Below are positions 9,922 to 19,292 of a stretch of 64,000 nucleotides of DNA, piece by piece. Where the stretch lies: contig NZ_CP029829.1 in assembly GCF_003233655.1 (NCBI RefSeq), positions 2,180,978 through 2,244,977 of the forward strand, given 5' to 3'. A program made the position numbers and the translations under genes. The notes under the pieces are model-generated. The model was not told where the DNA came from. It saw only the letters and a program-made list of their open reading frames with translations, and ran no database searches. The DNA comes from Azospirillum ramasamyi (GTDB lineage Bacteria > Pseudomonadota > Alphaproteobacteria > Azospirillales > Azospirillaceae). How positions within the stretch are numbered: position 1 is the stretch's first letter; every line of letters begins with the position of its first letter.

Positions 9922-10947
9922 TCAGAAGCCTTCCAGCACCAGCTTGCCGCGGGCCTTCCCCGACTCGATCAGGGCATGGGCCTTGCGCAGGGTGGCGGCG
10001 TCGATGCGGCCCAACGTTTCCGTCAGGGTGGTGCGCAGGGTTCCGGCATCCACCAGCCGCGACACCTCGGTCAGCAGGTCATGCTGGGCGATCATGTCGT
10101 CGGTCTGGAACAGCGGGCGGGTGAACATCAGCTCCCAATGGAGCGAGACGCTCTTGCGCTTCAGCAGGCGGACGTCGATGGGCTCGGGGTCGTCGATCAG
10201 GCCGATGCGGCCCTGCGGCGCCACCAGTTCCACCAGATCCTGGAAATGACGGTCGGTGGCGTTGGTGGAGAAGACATAATCGACACCGGCCAGCCCCAGC
10301 GCCTTCACCTGCTCGGCCATCGGCCGGCTGTGGTCGATCACGTCATGGGCGCCCAGCTCGCGCACCCAGTCGGCGGTCTCCCGACGGGACGCGGTGGCCA
10401 GCACCCGGACCCTGCTCAGCCGGCGGGCAAGCTGGATGGCGATGGAGCCGACACCGCCGGCCCCGCCGACGATCAGCAGCGATTTGCCCTCGCCGCCATT
10501 GCCCTCGTCTCCGTCCCGCGACAGACCCAGCCGGTGGAACAGCATCTCCCAGGCGGTGATGGAGGTCAGCGGCAGGGCGGCGGCCTCGGCGACGCTCAGG
10601 CTGGCCGGCTTGGCGCCGACGATGCGCTCGTCGACCAGATGGAACTCCGCGTTGGTGCCGGGACGGTCGATGGAGCCGGCATAGAACACGGCGTCGCCCG
10701 GACGGAACAAGGTGACATCCGGCCCGACCGCCTCGACGATCCCGGCGGCGTCGAAGCCCAGGATGCGCAGCTCGCCATCTGCGGGAGCGGCGTTGCGGCG
10801 CAGCTTGGTGTCGACGGGATTGACGGAAACCGCCTGGACCCGGACCAGCAGGTCGCGGCCGGTGGCGGTCGGACGGTCGACCTCGACGTCGATCAGCGCG
10901 TCGGCGTCGGTGACGGGCAGGCTCTTGCGGTAACCGATGGCTTTCAT
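9922..10947 (-). CDS. Zinc-type alcohol dehydrogenase-like / quinone oxidoreductase family protein
   Basis: 341 residues from ATG 10947, where the family's N terminus (MKAIGYRKSLPVTD) begins; a longer frame from 11064 adds 39 residues unlike the family. The N-terminal GroES-like domain is followed by a Rossmann fold with VGGAGGVGSIAIQLAR. The segment lacks the structural-zinc cysteines of classical alcohol dehydrogenases, so it belongs with zeta-crystallin/quinone reductase-like members that use NADPH. It is convergent with the LysR gene, 27 bases away. Confidence 0.88.
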   Translation of the reverse strand: MKAIGYRKSLPVTDADALIDVEVDRPTATGRDLLVRVQAVSVNPVDTKLRRNAAPADGELRILGFDAAGIVEAVGPDVTLFRPGDAVFYAGSIDRPGTNAEFHLVDERIVGAKPASLSVAEAAALPLTSITAWEMLFHRLGLSRDGDEGNGGEGKSLLIVGGAGGVGSIAIQLARRLSRVRVLATASRRETADWVRELGAHDVIDHSRPMAEQVKALGLAGVDYVFSTNATDRHFQDLVELVAPQGRIGLIDDPEPIDVRLLKRKSVSLHWELMFTRPLFQTDDMIAQHDLLTEVSRLVDAGTLRTTLTETLGRIDAATLRKAHALIESGKARGKLVLEGF

Positions 10948-11211
10948 GATGGCCTCGCCTTCAAGGATGGAGAAGAAGTCGAAGCGCAGGATGGCCGCGT
11001 CCACAGGATAAGTTAAATTCATAGTTCTTGTTTCATCCATCCTGATACGCGATGGATCGTCCATCGGTACGCCCTTCAGAACGCCCCTTCAGAATGTTGG
11101 GCGAACGGATTGACGCCGAAGGGGTATGGAATAGCCGGGCGGGCGGAAGTGTTTGTATCGATGACCGCTCTCGTCGCCGGGGCCGGTCTCTGCATTACGG
11201 AAAGCAAGGCC

Positions 11212-11634
11212 ATGAGCATCGTCCGCCCCAAGATCCTGACCGCCCTGCTGCTGGCCGCGAGCGCCGCCGCGCTGTCGGGCTGCATCGCCACGGGTGGTGG
11301 GTACGATCCCTATTACCCGGCCTATGGCGGGACCGTGGTGGCGCCGCGTCCGCCCGTATACGCGGTTCCGCCGCCGGTCGTCGTGCAGCCCGGCTACCGC
11401 CATCGCTCATGGGACGACGACCGCCGCTGGCGTGGCCGGGGCTGGGAAAACCGCAGGAACCTGGACAATCGGAAGGCCTGGGACAACCGGAGGAATTCGG
11501 ACAACCCGAGGGGATGGGACAACCGCAGGAACTGGGACAACTCGCGAGGCGGGGACAACCAAAGGGGCCGCGACCACAACGGCGACCCGCGCGCGTGGGA
11601 ACGCCCCGGCGGCCCACACGGTTGGAACCGCTGA
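11212..11634 (+). CDS. Small lipoprotein with Asp-Asn-Arg/Trp repeats
   Basis: 140 residues from ATG 11212, the first start that places a signal peptide correctly; the lipobox is LSGC near residue 24. A Pro/Tyr-rich segment follows. The C-terminal half is then built from imperfect 10-residue units of the type WDNRRN-D, including ENRRNLDNRKA and WDNRRNSDNPRG. The DNA shows the matching 15/30-bp degenerate tandem repeat (about 11445-11575). It is likely periplasmic or surface-anchored, strongly basic and hydrophilic. I know no function. Confidence 0.75.
   Translation: MSIVRPKILTALLLAASAAALSGCIATGGGYDPYYPAYGGTVVAPRPPVYAVPPPVVVQPGYRHRSWDDDRRWRGRGWENRRNLDNRKAWDNRRNSDNPRGWDNRRNWDNSRGGDNQRGRDHNGDPRAWERPGGPHGWNR
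11445..11575 (+). repeat. Degenerate 15/30-bp coding tandem repeat
   Basis: Repeated blocks of the form GGGACAACCGGAGGAA and GGGACAACCGCAGGAA recur every 15 or 30 bases within the lipoprotein gene and encode (W/L)DNRRN-like units. About eight units can be counted, all diverged by a few bases. The length in residues is likely to vary between strains. Confidence 0.7.
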
Positions 11635-11641
11635 CGGTCAC

Positions 11642-12772
11642 TCAGCGGGCGGAGGCGGCAACGCGGTCGATACGGTTCCGCAGGACCAGGATGGTATGGT
11701 CGTCGTCGCGCACGGCACCGTCGCGCAGCAGGACGAGTGCCGCCAGGGTGGGATCGACCTTGTGCAGGTCGCGGTGGATGAACAGGCCCGGCAGCCGGGC
11801 GCATCCGCTGGTGTAGAGAACCACATGATCGCCCGGCCCCCACAGCAGATGGACCGACGCCGGCGCCAGCGGATTGAACCCCACCATCGCCCAGCGGGCG
11901 CCGAGCGCCACCATCTCCTGCGGGCGCACCACCGCGCCGGCCAGGGTGCCGAGCGCCGTGTAATCGACCGCCTTGCCGTCGAACCGCAGAATCGCCAGGG
12001 CGGAGCGGCCGATCTGCTTCAGGACCGGATCGTGGGACAGCCCCAGCTCGGGCCGGATCCTCAGGTCGCGCCGGATGGCGTTGACCACCACGGGGGCGGG
12101 CAGATCGGGCACCGTCGCGGCGACCACCGTCCCGACCTGCGCGATCACCTCGGGCGTCATCCTGGTGAACGGCCCGGCCGGCGCCACCTGATCATCCGGC
12201 CCGGTCTCGCCGTCGATCATCAGCGCGATCCCGCACGGACCGTCCGCCCCGCGGGCGGGGGAGTAGCGGACGAACCAATGGTCGATGAAGGGCGCGCGCC
12301 GGACGGTTCCGTCACCCTGTCGCTCGACCATCACCGCTCCGGCCCCCACCATGGCGTCGGCGGGCGGCGAATCGTCGGCACCGGGGCGCAGCACGCGGAC
12401 CAGCAGCGCCGACCCGACGCCCGGCGTGGCATGGATGTGGAAACGGTCGGCCATCCGCCGCGCCGCCTCCAGATCGGCGTCAAGTCCCTGGGCCGAATCC
12501 GGCGGTGAGTCCGGCGGCGGTTCGGCCGTTGCGGGATCGCGGTCATACGCCAGGCACTCGACGCCGGCGCCGGACCGCATGCGCGCGATCAGCAGCGTCC
12601 CATCGGGACGGTTCAGCGCATAGCCGCACAGCGCCGTCACAAGGCGGTCCAACCGGGCCGCCTCTTCGGCGGCCAGCACGCCGTCGGCCCGCTCCGCCGC
12701 GATCCTCCGCACCGTGGCGATATCGTCGGACGACGCCACGGAAATGCGACGGTGACCATGGTCGGGGAACAT
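11642..12772 (-). CDS. RsbT-RsbX-like fusion (SpoIIE-family phosphatase), degenerate
   Basis: 376 residues in two parts. Residues 10-130 resemble an RsbT-type GHKL kinase domain (DDIATVRRIAAERA..., then LEAARRMADRFHIHATPG). The N-box Asn and the DxGxG motif cannot be found; the matching positions read ALCGYAL and AYDRDP. Residues 145-370 resemble the RsbX/SpoIIE PP2C fold, keeping IDGETG and DDDHTILV but with TSG where SDG is usual. Such fusions normally tune stress-sigma partner switches. Loss of these residues suggests weak or no catalysis, which is inference. It is followed upstream on the same strand by a FixJ-like regulator. Confidence 0.7.
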   Translation of the reverse strand: MFPDHGHRRISVASSDDIATVRRIAAERADGVLAAEEAARLDRLVTALCGYALNRPDGTLLIARMRSGAGVECLAYDRDPATAEPPPDSPPDSAQGLDADLEAARRMADRFHIHATPGVGSALLVRVLRPGADDSPPADAMVGAGAVMVERQGDGTVRRAPFIDHWFVRYSPARGADGPCGIALMIDGETGPDDQVAPAGPFTRMTPEVIAQVGTVVAATVPDLPAPVVVNAIRRDLRIRPELGLSHDPVLKQIGRSALAILRFDGKAVDYTALGTLAGAVVRPQEMVALGARWAMVGFNPLAPASVHLLWGPGDHVVLYTSGCARLPGLFIHRDLHKVDPTLAALVLLRDGAVRDDDHTILVLRNRIDRVAASAR

Positions 12773-12927
12773 CGAACCGCTCCTGTCGGCGTTCTGTTTG
12801 CTCTTTTCCAGAAGTTTACAACCCTCCGCCCTCCGTTCCCAATCAGAAGGACCGGATTGGCGCCGATTTTCGAAACTTTGGTCCCAGCGACGTCCCTCCG
12901 CCCGGAAAGCCGCAACCGGGCGGATCG

Positions 12928-13635
12928 TCAGGATGCGATCGCTTCCATCATCACCGGCTGGCGGATGGGCAGCGCACGCGGCAGGTCACCGCGGCCGCGC
13001 AACATCTCCGCCGCTTCCCACAGGCGGCCCAGCCCGACGATGGACCGGCTGCCGGTCTTCTCCATGATGCGGGCGCGGTGGACCTCCACCGTCTTGATGC
13101 TGATGCCCAATTCCCAGGCGATGGTCTTGCTCTGCTTGCCGTCGACGATCAGTTCCAGCACCTCCGATTCGCGGCGGCTCAGCAGGGCGAGCCGGCGGGC
13201 GGCGTCGCGGCTGCGGTCGCGCCGTTCGGCATGGGGGTTGCCGGATGCCAGGCAGGAGCGCAGCCGGTCCAGGAAGGCGGGGACGGCGAAGGGATGGGCG
13301 ATGCAGTCGGACGCCCCGGCCTTCATCGCGGCCACGGCGGCGTCGACGTCGCCCTGTTCGGTGACGACCAGAACCGGCAGATCATGGCCTTGCAGCGAGG
13401 CCTCGGCCATGAATTCGATGGCGGTCATGTCAGGCAGGTCGTTGCGCACGACGATGCAGGAGGACGCGGTGCCCAGCACGGACAGCGCGTCGGCGCCGGT
13501 GCTGTGGACGCGGCAGGCGATGCCGACGGCACCCAAAGCCCGCGAGAGCGTGCTGCGCGACAGCAGGTCGCCGTCGACGACGTGAATGAGGCAGGCGGTA
13601 TTCAGGGAAACCGGCACAGGCATTTGCAAGGGCAT
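12928..13635 (-). CDS. FixJ/LuxR-type response regulator with pseudo-receiver
   Basis: 235 residues: receiver fold at 14-130 and LuxR-type helix-turn-helix at about 160-222 (LSRRESEVLELIVDGKQSK, then IKTVEVHRARIMEK). Aligned to FixJ, the phosphoacceptor Asp54 position is Arg64 (VVRNDLPDM against VTDLRMPDM). The conserved Lys104 is His114 (AHPF against EKPF), and one of the acidic pair is Gly22. DNA binding looks intact but standard phosphorylation should not be possible, so control may be by other means. The next gene on the strand is the degenerate RsbT/RsbX-like protein. Confidence 0.88.
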   Translation of the reverse strand: MPLQMPVPVSLNTACLIHVVDGDLLSRSTLSRALGAVGIACRVHSTGADALSVLGTASSCIVVRNDLPDMTAIEFMAEASLQGHDLPVLVVTEQGDVDAAVAAMKAGASDCIAHPFAVPAFLDRLRSCLASGNPHAERRDRSRDAARRLALLSRRESEVLELIVDGKQSKTIAWELGISIKTVEVHRARIMEKTGSRSIVGLGRLWEAAEMLRGRGDLPRALPIRQPVMMEAIAS

Positions 13636-13917
13636 CTGGGGAACTCCACCACAGCGGACCGGCGGACAGCGCCGGCTCCTCCTGGCGGTCGATCGATCTG
13701 CGAACCGCCGCCATGACCCGCATTTTAGCGGTCATCCCTTATTGACCGCCGCTGGCGTGAGGGATAGCGGGGGTGGCTAAAAGGATATCGGGGATAGTAT
13801 GCGCGCGAAGATGCGCTCGATTCACCCGGTCGGGGTATTATCCCGCCCCATACCGCAAAACCAATCGGCGAGCTTCAAGAGCATCTTCGCCAAGATCAAG
13901 ACAACCCCAAGAACCGA

Positions 13918-13953
13918 ATCATCGGGCGCAAGTCGGAACTTGCGCCCGATGAT
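13918..13953. terminator. Perfect 16-bp stem hairpin (bidirectional terminator candidate)
   Basis: Arms 13918-13933 and 13938-13953 are exact inverted copies around the loop CGGA. It lies 17 bases beyond the stop of the EamA transporter gene (minus strand). Neither strand has a long T-tract. The rest of the 334-base gap 13636-13969 holds the FixJ-like gene's upstream region, in which I see no confident promoter, and no coding signal. Confidence 0.55.
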
Positions 13954-13969
13954 ATTATCCGGAAGCCCG

Positions 13970-14887
13970 TCAGGTGCGGCGGCGGGTCGCCAGGACGATG
14001 CCGGCGGCGATCAGGGCGATGCCGATCCCGTGATAGAGATGCGGCTGCTCGCCCAGGAACAGGATGGCCAGCAGGCTGCCGAAGACGGGCACCAGATGGA
14101 TGGCGAGGCCCGCCGTGTTGGGGCCGAGCAGTTCAACCGCCCGGTTGAAGCAGAGATAGGCGGCGATGGACGGGAACAGCACGGTATAGCCGATGGCCAG
14201 CAGCGTGAAGCCGTTCGCCTGCACCGGATTCCCGCTCAGGCTTTCCCAGACGTAGAAGGGCAGCAGCTCCACGGCACCGATGGCGAAGGTGACGACGACG
14301 AAGCTGAGGCCATGGATCGCCGGCCGGCGGCGCAGCAGCGTGGTGTAGGCGGCATAGATCACCACCGCCGCCAGCATCCACACATCGCCCGCGTTCAGTT
14401 CCAGCCCCAACAGCGTCGCCGGATCGCCATGGGAGATCAGCGTCATCGCACCGAGCAGCGAGACGACGATGCCCAGCCCCTGCATCGCCCCGATCCGGTC
14501 GCGGAACAGGACGAGGCTCATCAGGACGATCATCACGGGCATCGACGACTGCAGCATCACGCAGTTCAGCGCGGTCGTCGTGTTCAGCGCGATGTATTGG
14601 AGGGTGTTGTAGGTGCCGATGCCCAGCGTGCCCAGCAGCAGCACGCTCTTCCACCGCGCCAGGATCAGCGTGATGTCGTGGCGCAGATGCGGCCAGGCGA
14701 AGGGCAGCACGATCAGCACGCCCAGGCACCAGCGCCAGAAGGCCAGCCCGATGGGCGGCACTTCCCCGGCGACCGCACGCCCCAGGACCGCGTTGCCGGC
14801 CCAGAACAGGGGCGGCAGCATCATCAGCAGCCAGGCCTGGTCGGCGAAACGGCTTCCTATGGAGGTGGCGGTGCGGTCGGCGGACAT
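13970..14887 (-). CDS. EamA-family (DMT) transporter
   Basis: 305-residue inner-membrane protein with ten predicted membrane segments arranged as two EamA repeats of about 130 residues; the second begins near residue 155 after ELNAGDVWM. The family exports amino acids, nucleosides and other metabolites or drugs; substrate is not predictable here. The start ATG follows the upstream small gene by 14 bases, so the two are probably co-transcribed. Confidence 0.88.
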   Translation of the reverse strand: MSADRTATSIGSRFADQAWLLMMLPPLFWAGNAVLGRAVAGEVPPIGLAFWRWCLGVLIVLPFAWPHLRHDITLILARWKSVLLLGTLGIGTYNTLQYIALNTTTALNCVMLQSSMPVMIVLMSLVLFRDRIGAMQGLGIVVSLLGAMTLISHGDPATLLGLELNAGDVWMLAAVVIYAAYTTLLRRRPAIHGLSFVVVTFAIGAVELLPFYVWESLSGNPVQANGFTLLAIGYTVLFPSIAAYLCFNRAVELLGPNTAGLAIHLVPVFGSLLAILFLGEQPHLYHGIGIALIAAGIVLATRRRT

Positions 14888-14901
14888 GGCGCTGTCGGTC
14901 C

Positions 14902-15243
14902 TCAGCTGCGGCGGCGGGGCGAGGCGAAGACACTGGATGCGGACACCGCGGCGCTGCGGTCAGCACTGTCCTCGGCGCGGAAGACGCTGGGGCGCGTTTC
15001 CCGGCGGGGGGGACGCGGCGAGTCCTCGCGGCCCTCACGGCCCTCGCGGGGAGGCTTGGCAGGCTGGCGCAGTTCGGCGTCGAGTTCGGCGATGCGCTTG
15101 ACCAGCGCTTCACGGATGGCGGGGGCCGCGTGGGCTTTCAGCGTCGCCAGCTGCTCCTTGAGCTGAATCAGCTGGCGCTGCTTCTGCTCGCGGGTGCGCT
15201 TGATGGCGACGTTGTCGGAATGCTGGCCCTCGAAGGAGCGCAT
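14902..15243 (-). CDS. Small coiled-coil protein of unknown function
   Basis: 113 residues, no signal or membrane segment. Residues 15-60 form a heptad-rich helix (REQKQRQLIQLKEQLATLKAH, then KRIAELDAELRQ) that should make a coiled coil. The rest is a charged, Pro/Arg/Ser-rich disordered tail. It is transcribed just before the EamA transporter gene. I do not recognise the family. Confidence 0.6.
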   Translation of the reverse strand: MRSFEGQHSDNVAIKRTREQKQRQLIQLKEQLATLKAHAAPAIREALVKRIAELDAELRQPAKPPREGREGREDSPRPPRRETRPSVFRAEDSADRSAAVSASSVFASPRRRS

Positions 15244-15439
15244 GGAACAGGCCCTCGTTTAAAAAATACGGAAGTCAGAGGCCGGCGCCCCGCTTTGGGG
15301 CGCCCGGCGAGAGGGGCGGATTATTGGGAGGCGCCCGCGCCAAAGCAAGGCGGACTTCGCCTTGACTTTTCGGGATGGCGGAGGGTTGCTGCAGCCGGCC
15401 AAAGCATCTCCGGCACACCCCCGGGGCATCCCCGGCCCC

Positions 15440-15477
15440 AAAAGAAAAGGGACGCCCCCTTGCGGAGGCGCCCCTTT
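15440..15477 (-). terminator. Rho-independent terminator of groESL
   Basis: Read on the minus strand, an 11-bp stem (AAAGGGGCGCC paired with GGCGTCCCTTT, one G-U pair) is followed by TTCTTTT. It lies 33 bases after the groEL stop. Confidence 0.85.
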
Positions 15478-15509
15478 CCGAACCGTGGAACGGTCGAACG
15501 TTGGGCTGA

Positions 15510-17156
<1,647 letters not shown>

Positions 17157-17201
17157 TCAATTCCCTTAATTCGTAAATTTCGAAGGATACGGGCGGAGGA
17201 C

Positions 17202-17492
17202 TTAGGCCTCGATGACGCCCATGATGTCGGATTCCTTCATGATCAGGAAATCCTCGCCTTCGATCTTCACTTCCGTGCCCGACCACTTGCCGAACAGGAT
17301 GCGGTCGCCGGCCTTGACGTCCAGCGCCACGACCTTGCCCGACTCGTCGCGGGCGCCCGGGCCCACGGCGATGACTTCACCTTCCTGCGGCTTTTCCTTC
17401 GCCGTGTCGGGGATGATGATCCCACCCTTGGTCTTGGTGTCGGACTCCAGACGCTTGACGACGACGCGGTCGTGCAGCGGGCGGAACTTCAT
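17202..17492 (-). CDS. groES: Co-chaperonin GroES (Hsp10)
   Basis: 96 residues. It caps the GroEL ring. The N-terminal [12 protein letters not shown], the mobile loop ([20 protein letters not shown]) and the C-terminal strand are all typical. ATG 17492 has GGAGG about seven bases upstream. It is the first gene of the groESL operon, with the CIRCE operator 62 bases upstream. Confidence 0.98.
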   Translation of the reverse strand: MKFRPLHDRVVVKRLESDTKTKGGIIIPDTAKEKPQEGEVIAVGPGARDESGKVVALDVKAGDRILFGKWSGTEVKIEGEDFLIMKESDIMGVIEA

Positions 17493-17553
17493 GGAATGCC
17501 TCCTTGGATCAAGGCTTGGTTCTGACTGACGTTGATTGGCGCGGGCGTGGCTG

Positions 17554-17580
17554 TTAGCACTCCATCCCGGCGAGTGCCAG
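17554..17580 (-). promoter_or_regulatory. CIRCE operator (HrcA site) of groESL
   Basis: TTAGCACTC, nine bases, then GAGTGCCAG: the left half is exact and the right half matches seven of nine of the consensus TTAGCACTC-N9-GAGTGCTAA. It lies between groES and a possible heat-shock -35 element (CTTGAA on the minus strand, 17611-17606). HrcA repression of groESL through CIRCE is well established; hrcA itself is not in this window. Confidence 0.92.
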
Positions 17581-17642
17581 ACAGCTAATCCAAGCGGTTT
17601 GTGGATTCAAGAGGCTCGTTTCGGAATTTGATGCAAATGCCG

Positions 17643-17669
17643 GCAGCACTCGCCTCTTTATGCTGCTAA
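17643..17669 (-). promoter_or_regulatory. Degenerate second CIRCE-like element
   Basis: GCAGCACTC, exactly nine bases, then TGCTGCTAA: 13 of 18 positions fit CIRCE and the spacing is exact. It lies 63 bases upstream of the first CIRCE. The 356-base gap 17493-17848 otherwise holds the groES leader and the usg upstream region, with no further gene seen. Confidence 0.4.
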
Positions 17670-17848
17670 CACGCTGATTAAAAACAACTTTCTCCCTTGC
17701 GGGGCGGATCGTCGCCGGGCAGGATTTCTTCAAAGGGTCATGGAAGGCCCCACCGTCCCGGAGCCGGCTCACCGCCGCCGGGACCGCATGAGAGGAACCG
17801 GACACCGCACAGTCCCGATCGAACCGCCAACCGCATGGGAGACCGCGC

Positions 17849-18112
17849 ATGGCCAATCTCATCCTCCAGCTCCGTGATTACCGCCTGACCACGGCCGAGA
17901 TCCTCTATCACATGCCGGACCATCCCGGCCTTCTGCAGTCCTATCTGTGGCAGGATCTGGATCAGGCGCCGGAATATCCCGTCCTGCGGCGCTTCCTCGA
18001 TTTCTGGCAACGCAACCTCGACGGCAAGCTGCATTCGGTGAGGCTGGCGACCCAGACCCTGATCACTCCCGGCGATCTGCGCCACGCCGCCGCGGATTTT
18101 CATATTCATTGA
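17849..18112 (+). CDS. usg: Usg family protein
   Basis: 87 residues, cytoplasmic, no membrane segment. The sequence LTTAEILYHMPDHPGLLQSY, then LWQDLDQAPEYP, FLDFWQRNLDGKLHSV and a final His-rich end is the Usg family, found almost only in alphaproteobacteria and of unknown role. Length matches the family (about 85-90). It is divergent from groES. Confidence 0.88.
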   Translation: MANLILQLRDYRLTTAEILYHMPDHPGLLQSYLWQDLDQAPEYPVLRRFLDFWQRNLDGKLHSVRLATQTLITPGDLRHAAADFHIH

Positions 18113-18184
18113 CGACCCTTCGCGCGCTTTGCCTCGCCCTCCAGGCATCGGCAGCGCTGCCCGGCATCATGCATTCCGCGACCC

Positions 18185-18200
18185 TGTGACAACCGTCACA
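18185..18200. promoter_or_regulatory. CRP-type palindrome TGTGA-N6-TCACA
   Basis: TGTGACAACCGTCACA has both exact half-sites of the CRP consensus. Twenty bases further on, 18220-18233 is a perfect 14-bp palindrome (GCTAAAATTTTAGC). Both lie between usg and the small membrane protein gene at 18266, about 66-81 bases before its start. That is a suitable place for an activator site. Confidence 0.5.
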
Positions 18201-18265
18201 GCGCCCGCCCGACCGGATCGCTAAAATTTTAGCAAATACCGGCGGCGGAGAGTGCGGAGGGTGCG

Positions 18266-18574
18266 ATGGCGGCGGAGCGCAGGACAGAATCCTGGAACGA
18301 AGGCTGGGGCGACCGTAATGCCGTCGGCTGCACGTCCGGCATGGTGGCGGAGAAAGCGGCGGACAGGGCGGCGGAGAATGCAGCGGACGGGTTGGCGACC
18401 TGCACCGACACCCGTCCGGCCATCGGACAGGGGACTTGCAAGCCCCCGGCCCGGCAGGATCGCGAAGGCAGGCTGGTGGAGGCGCTGCTGGAATGCACGA
18501 CCATCGCCGGACTCTTCGCGCTTCTCTTCGCCCTGTTCGTGCTGTTCGGCGCGGCCCATACCCTGGCGCCTTGA
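18266..18574 (+). CDS. Small single-pass membrane protein
   Basis: 102 residues. ATG 18266 has GGAGG about five bases upstream. The first 75 residues are hydrophilic and Ala/Glu/Arg-rich. Residues 79-98 form one strong membrane helix (TIAGLFALLFALFVLFGAA), so the protein is probably tail-anchored. No family recognised. It is preceded by a CRP-like palindrome. Confidence 0.55.
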   Translation: MAAERRTESWNEGWGDRNAVGCTSGMVAEKAADRAAENAADGLATCTDTRPAIGQGTCKPPARQDREGRLVEALLECTTIAGLFALLFALFVLFGAAHTLAP

Positions 18575-18714
18575 ACGTCTCGCCTCGCGCCCAACCCCAA
18601 GCATTTACGACAATTTTAAATCCATCCTTCCCGCATCGCGCGTATCTTGCCTAGGATCGCCCCCATCGAGGGCGGATGCGGTCCGCCCGGCGCGCGAAGC
18701 GGGAGTTGCCAATC

Positions 18715-19209
18715 ATGACCACCAAACCGGTCTGCCAAGCCGCGGTCGACCTCGTGAAGCATTTTGAGGGTCTGTATCTCAAGGCCTATCTCTGCCCGGC
18801 GGGCGTTCCCACCATCGGCTACGGCCACACGGCCGGCGTGAAGATGGGAGAAACCATCACCACCGAGCAGGCCGACAGCTTCCTCGCCTCCGACCTGGCG
18901 GAGGCCGCCGGCCGGGTCGACGCGCTGGTGAAGGTTCCTCTCAACGACGACCAGCGCGGCGCCCTGTCCTCCTTCGTCTTCAATCTGGGGGCCGGCAGCC
19001 TGCAAAGCTCGACCCTGCTGAAGCTGCTGAACGCCGGCGACTATGCCGGGGCCGCAGGTCAGTTCGGCCGCTGGGTCTACGCCACGGTGAACGGCAAGCC
19101 GACCAAACTGCCGGGCCTGGTCGCCCGCCGTGCGGCGGAGGCGGCGCTGTTCCAGAGCCAGACCGCCCAGGCCCAGGGCGACATCGCCACGGTCGACGGC
19201 ACCGTCTGA
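18715..19209 (+). CDS. Phage-type lysozyme (glycoside hydrolase 24)
   Basis: 164 residues from ATG 18715 (GGGAG upstream); the longer frame from 18676 adds residues unlike the family. It cleaves peptidoglycan glycan strands. The catalytic Glu18 (HFEG) and Thr33 (TIGYGHT) are spaced as in T4 lysozyme Glu11 and Thr26. The Asp20 position is Cys27 (YLCPAGVPTIGYGHT), a variant found in many relatives. There is no signal peptide and no holin or other phage gene nearby, so it is a lone chromosomal gene. Confidence 0.88.
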   Translation: MTTKPVCQAAVDLVKHFEGLYLKAYLCPAGVPTIGYGHTAGVKMGETITTEQADSFLASDLAEAAGRVDALVKVPLNDDQRGALSSFVFNLGAGSLQSSTLLKLLNAGDYAGAAGQFGRWVYATVNGKPTKLPGLVARRAAEAALFQSQTAQAQGDIATVDGTV

Positions 19210-19292
19210 ACGGGCACCGCTCAACCCAACCGAGGCAAGAGGCGTTTGACGGAGCGGGATGTTCGCCCCACATTGGCGGACATCCCACCGCC

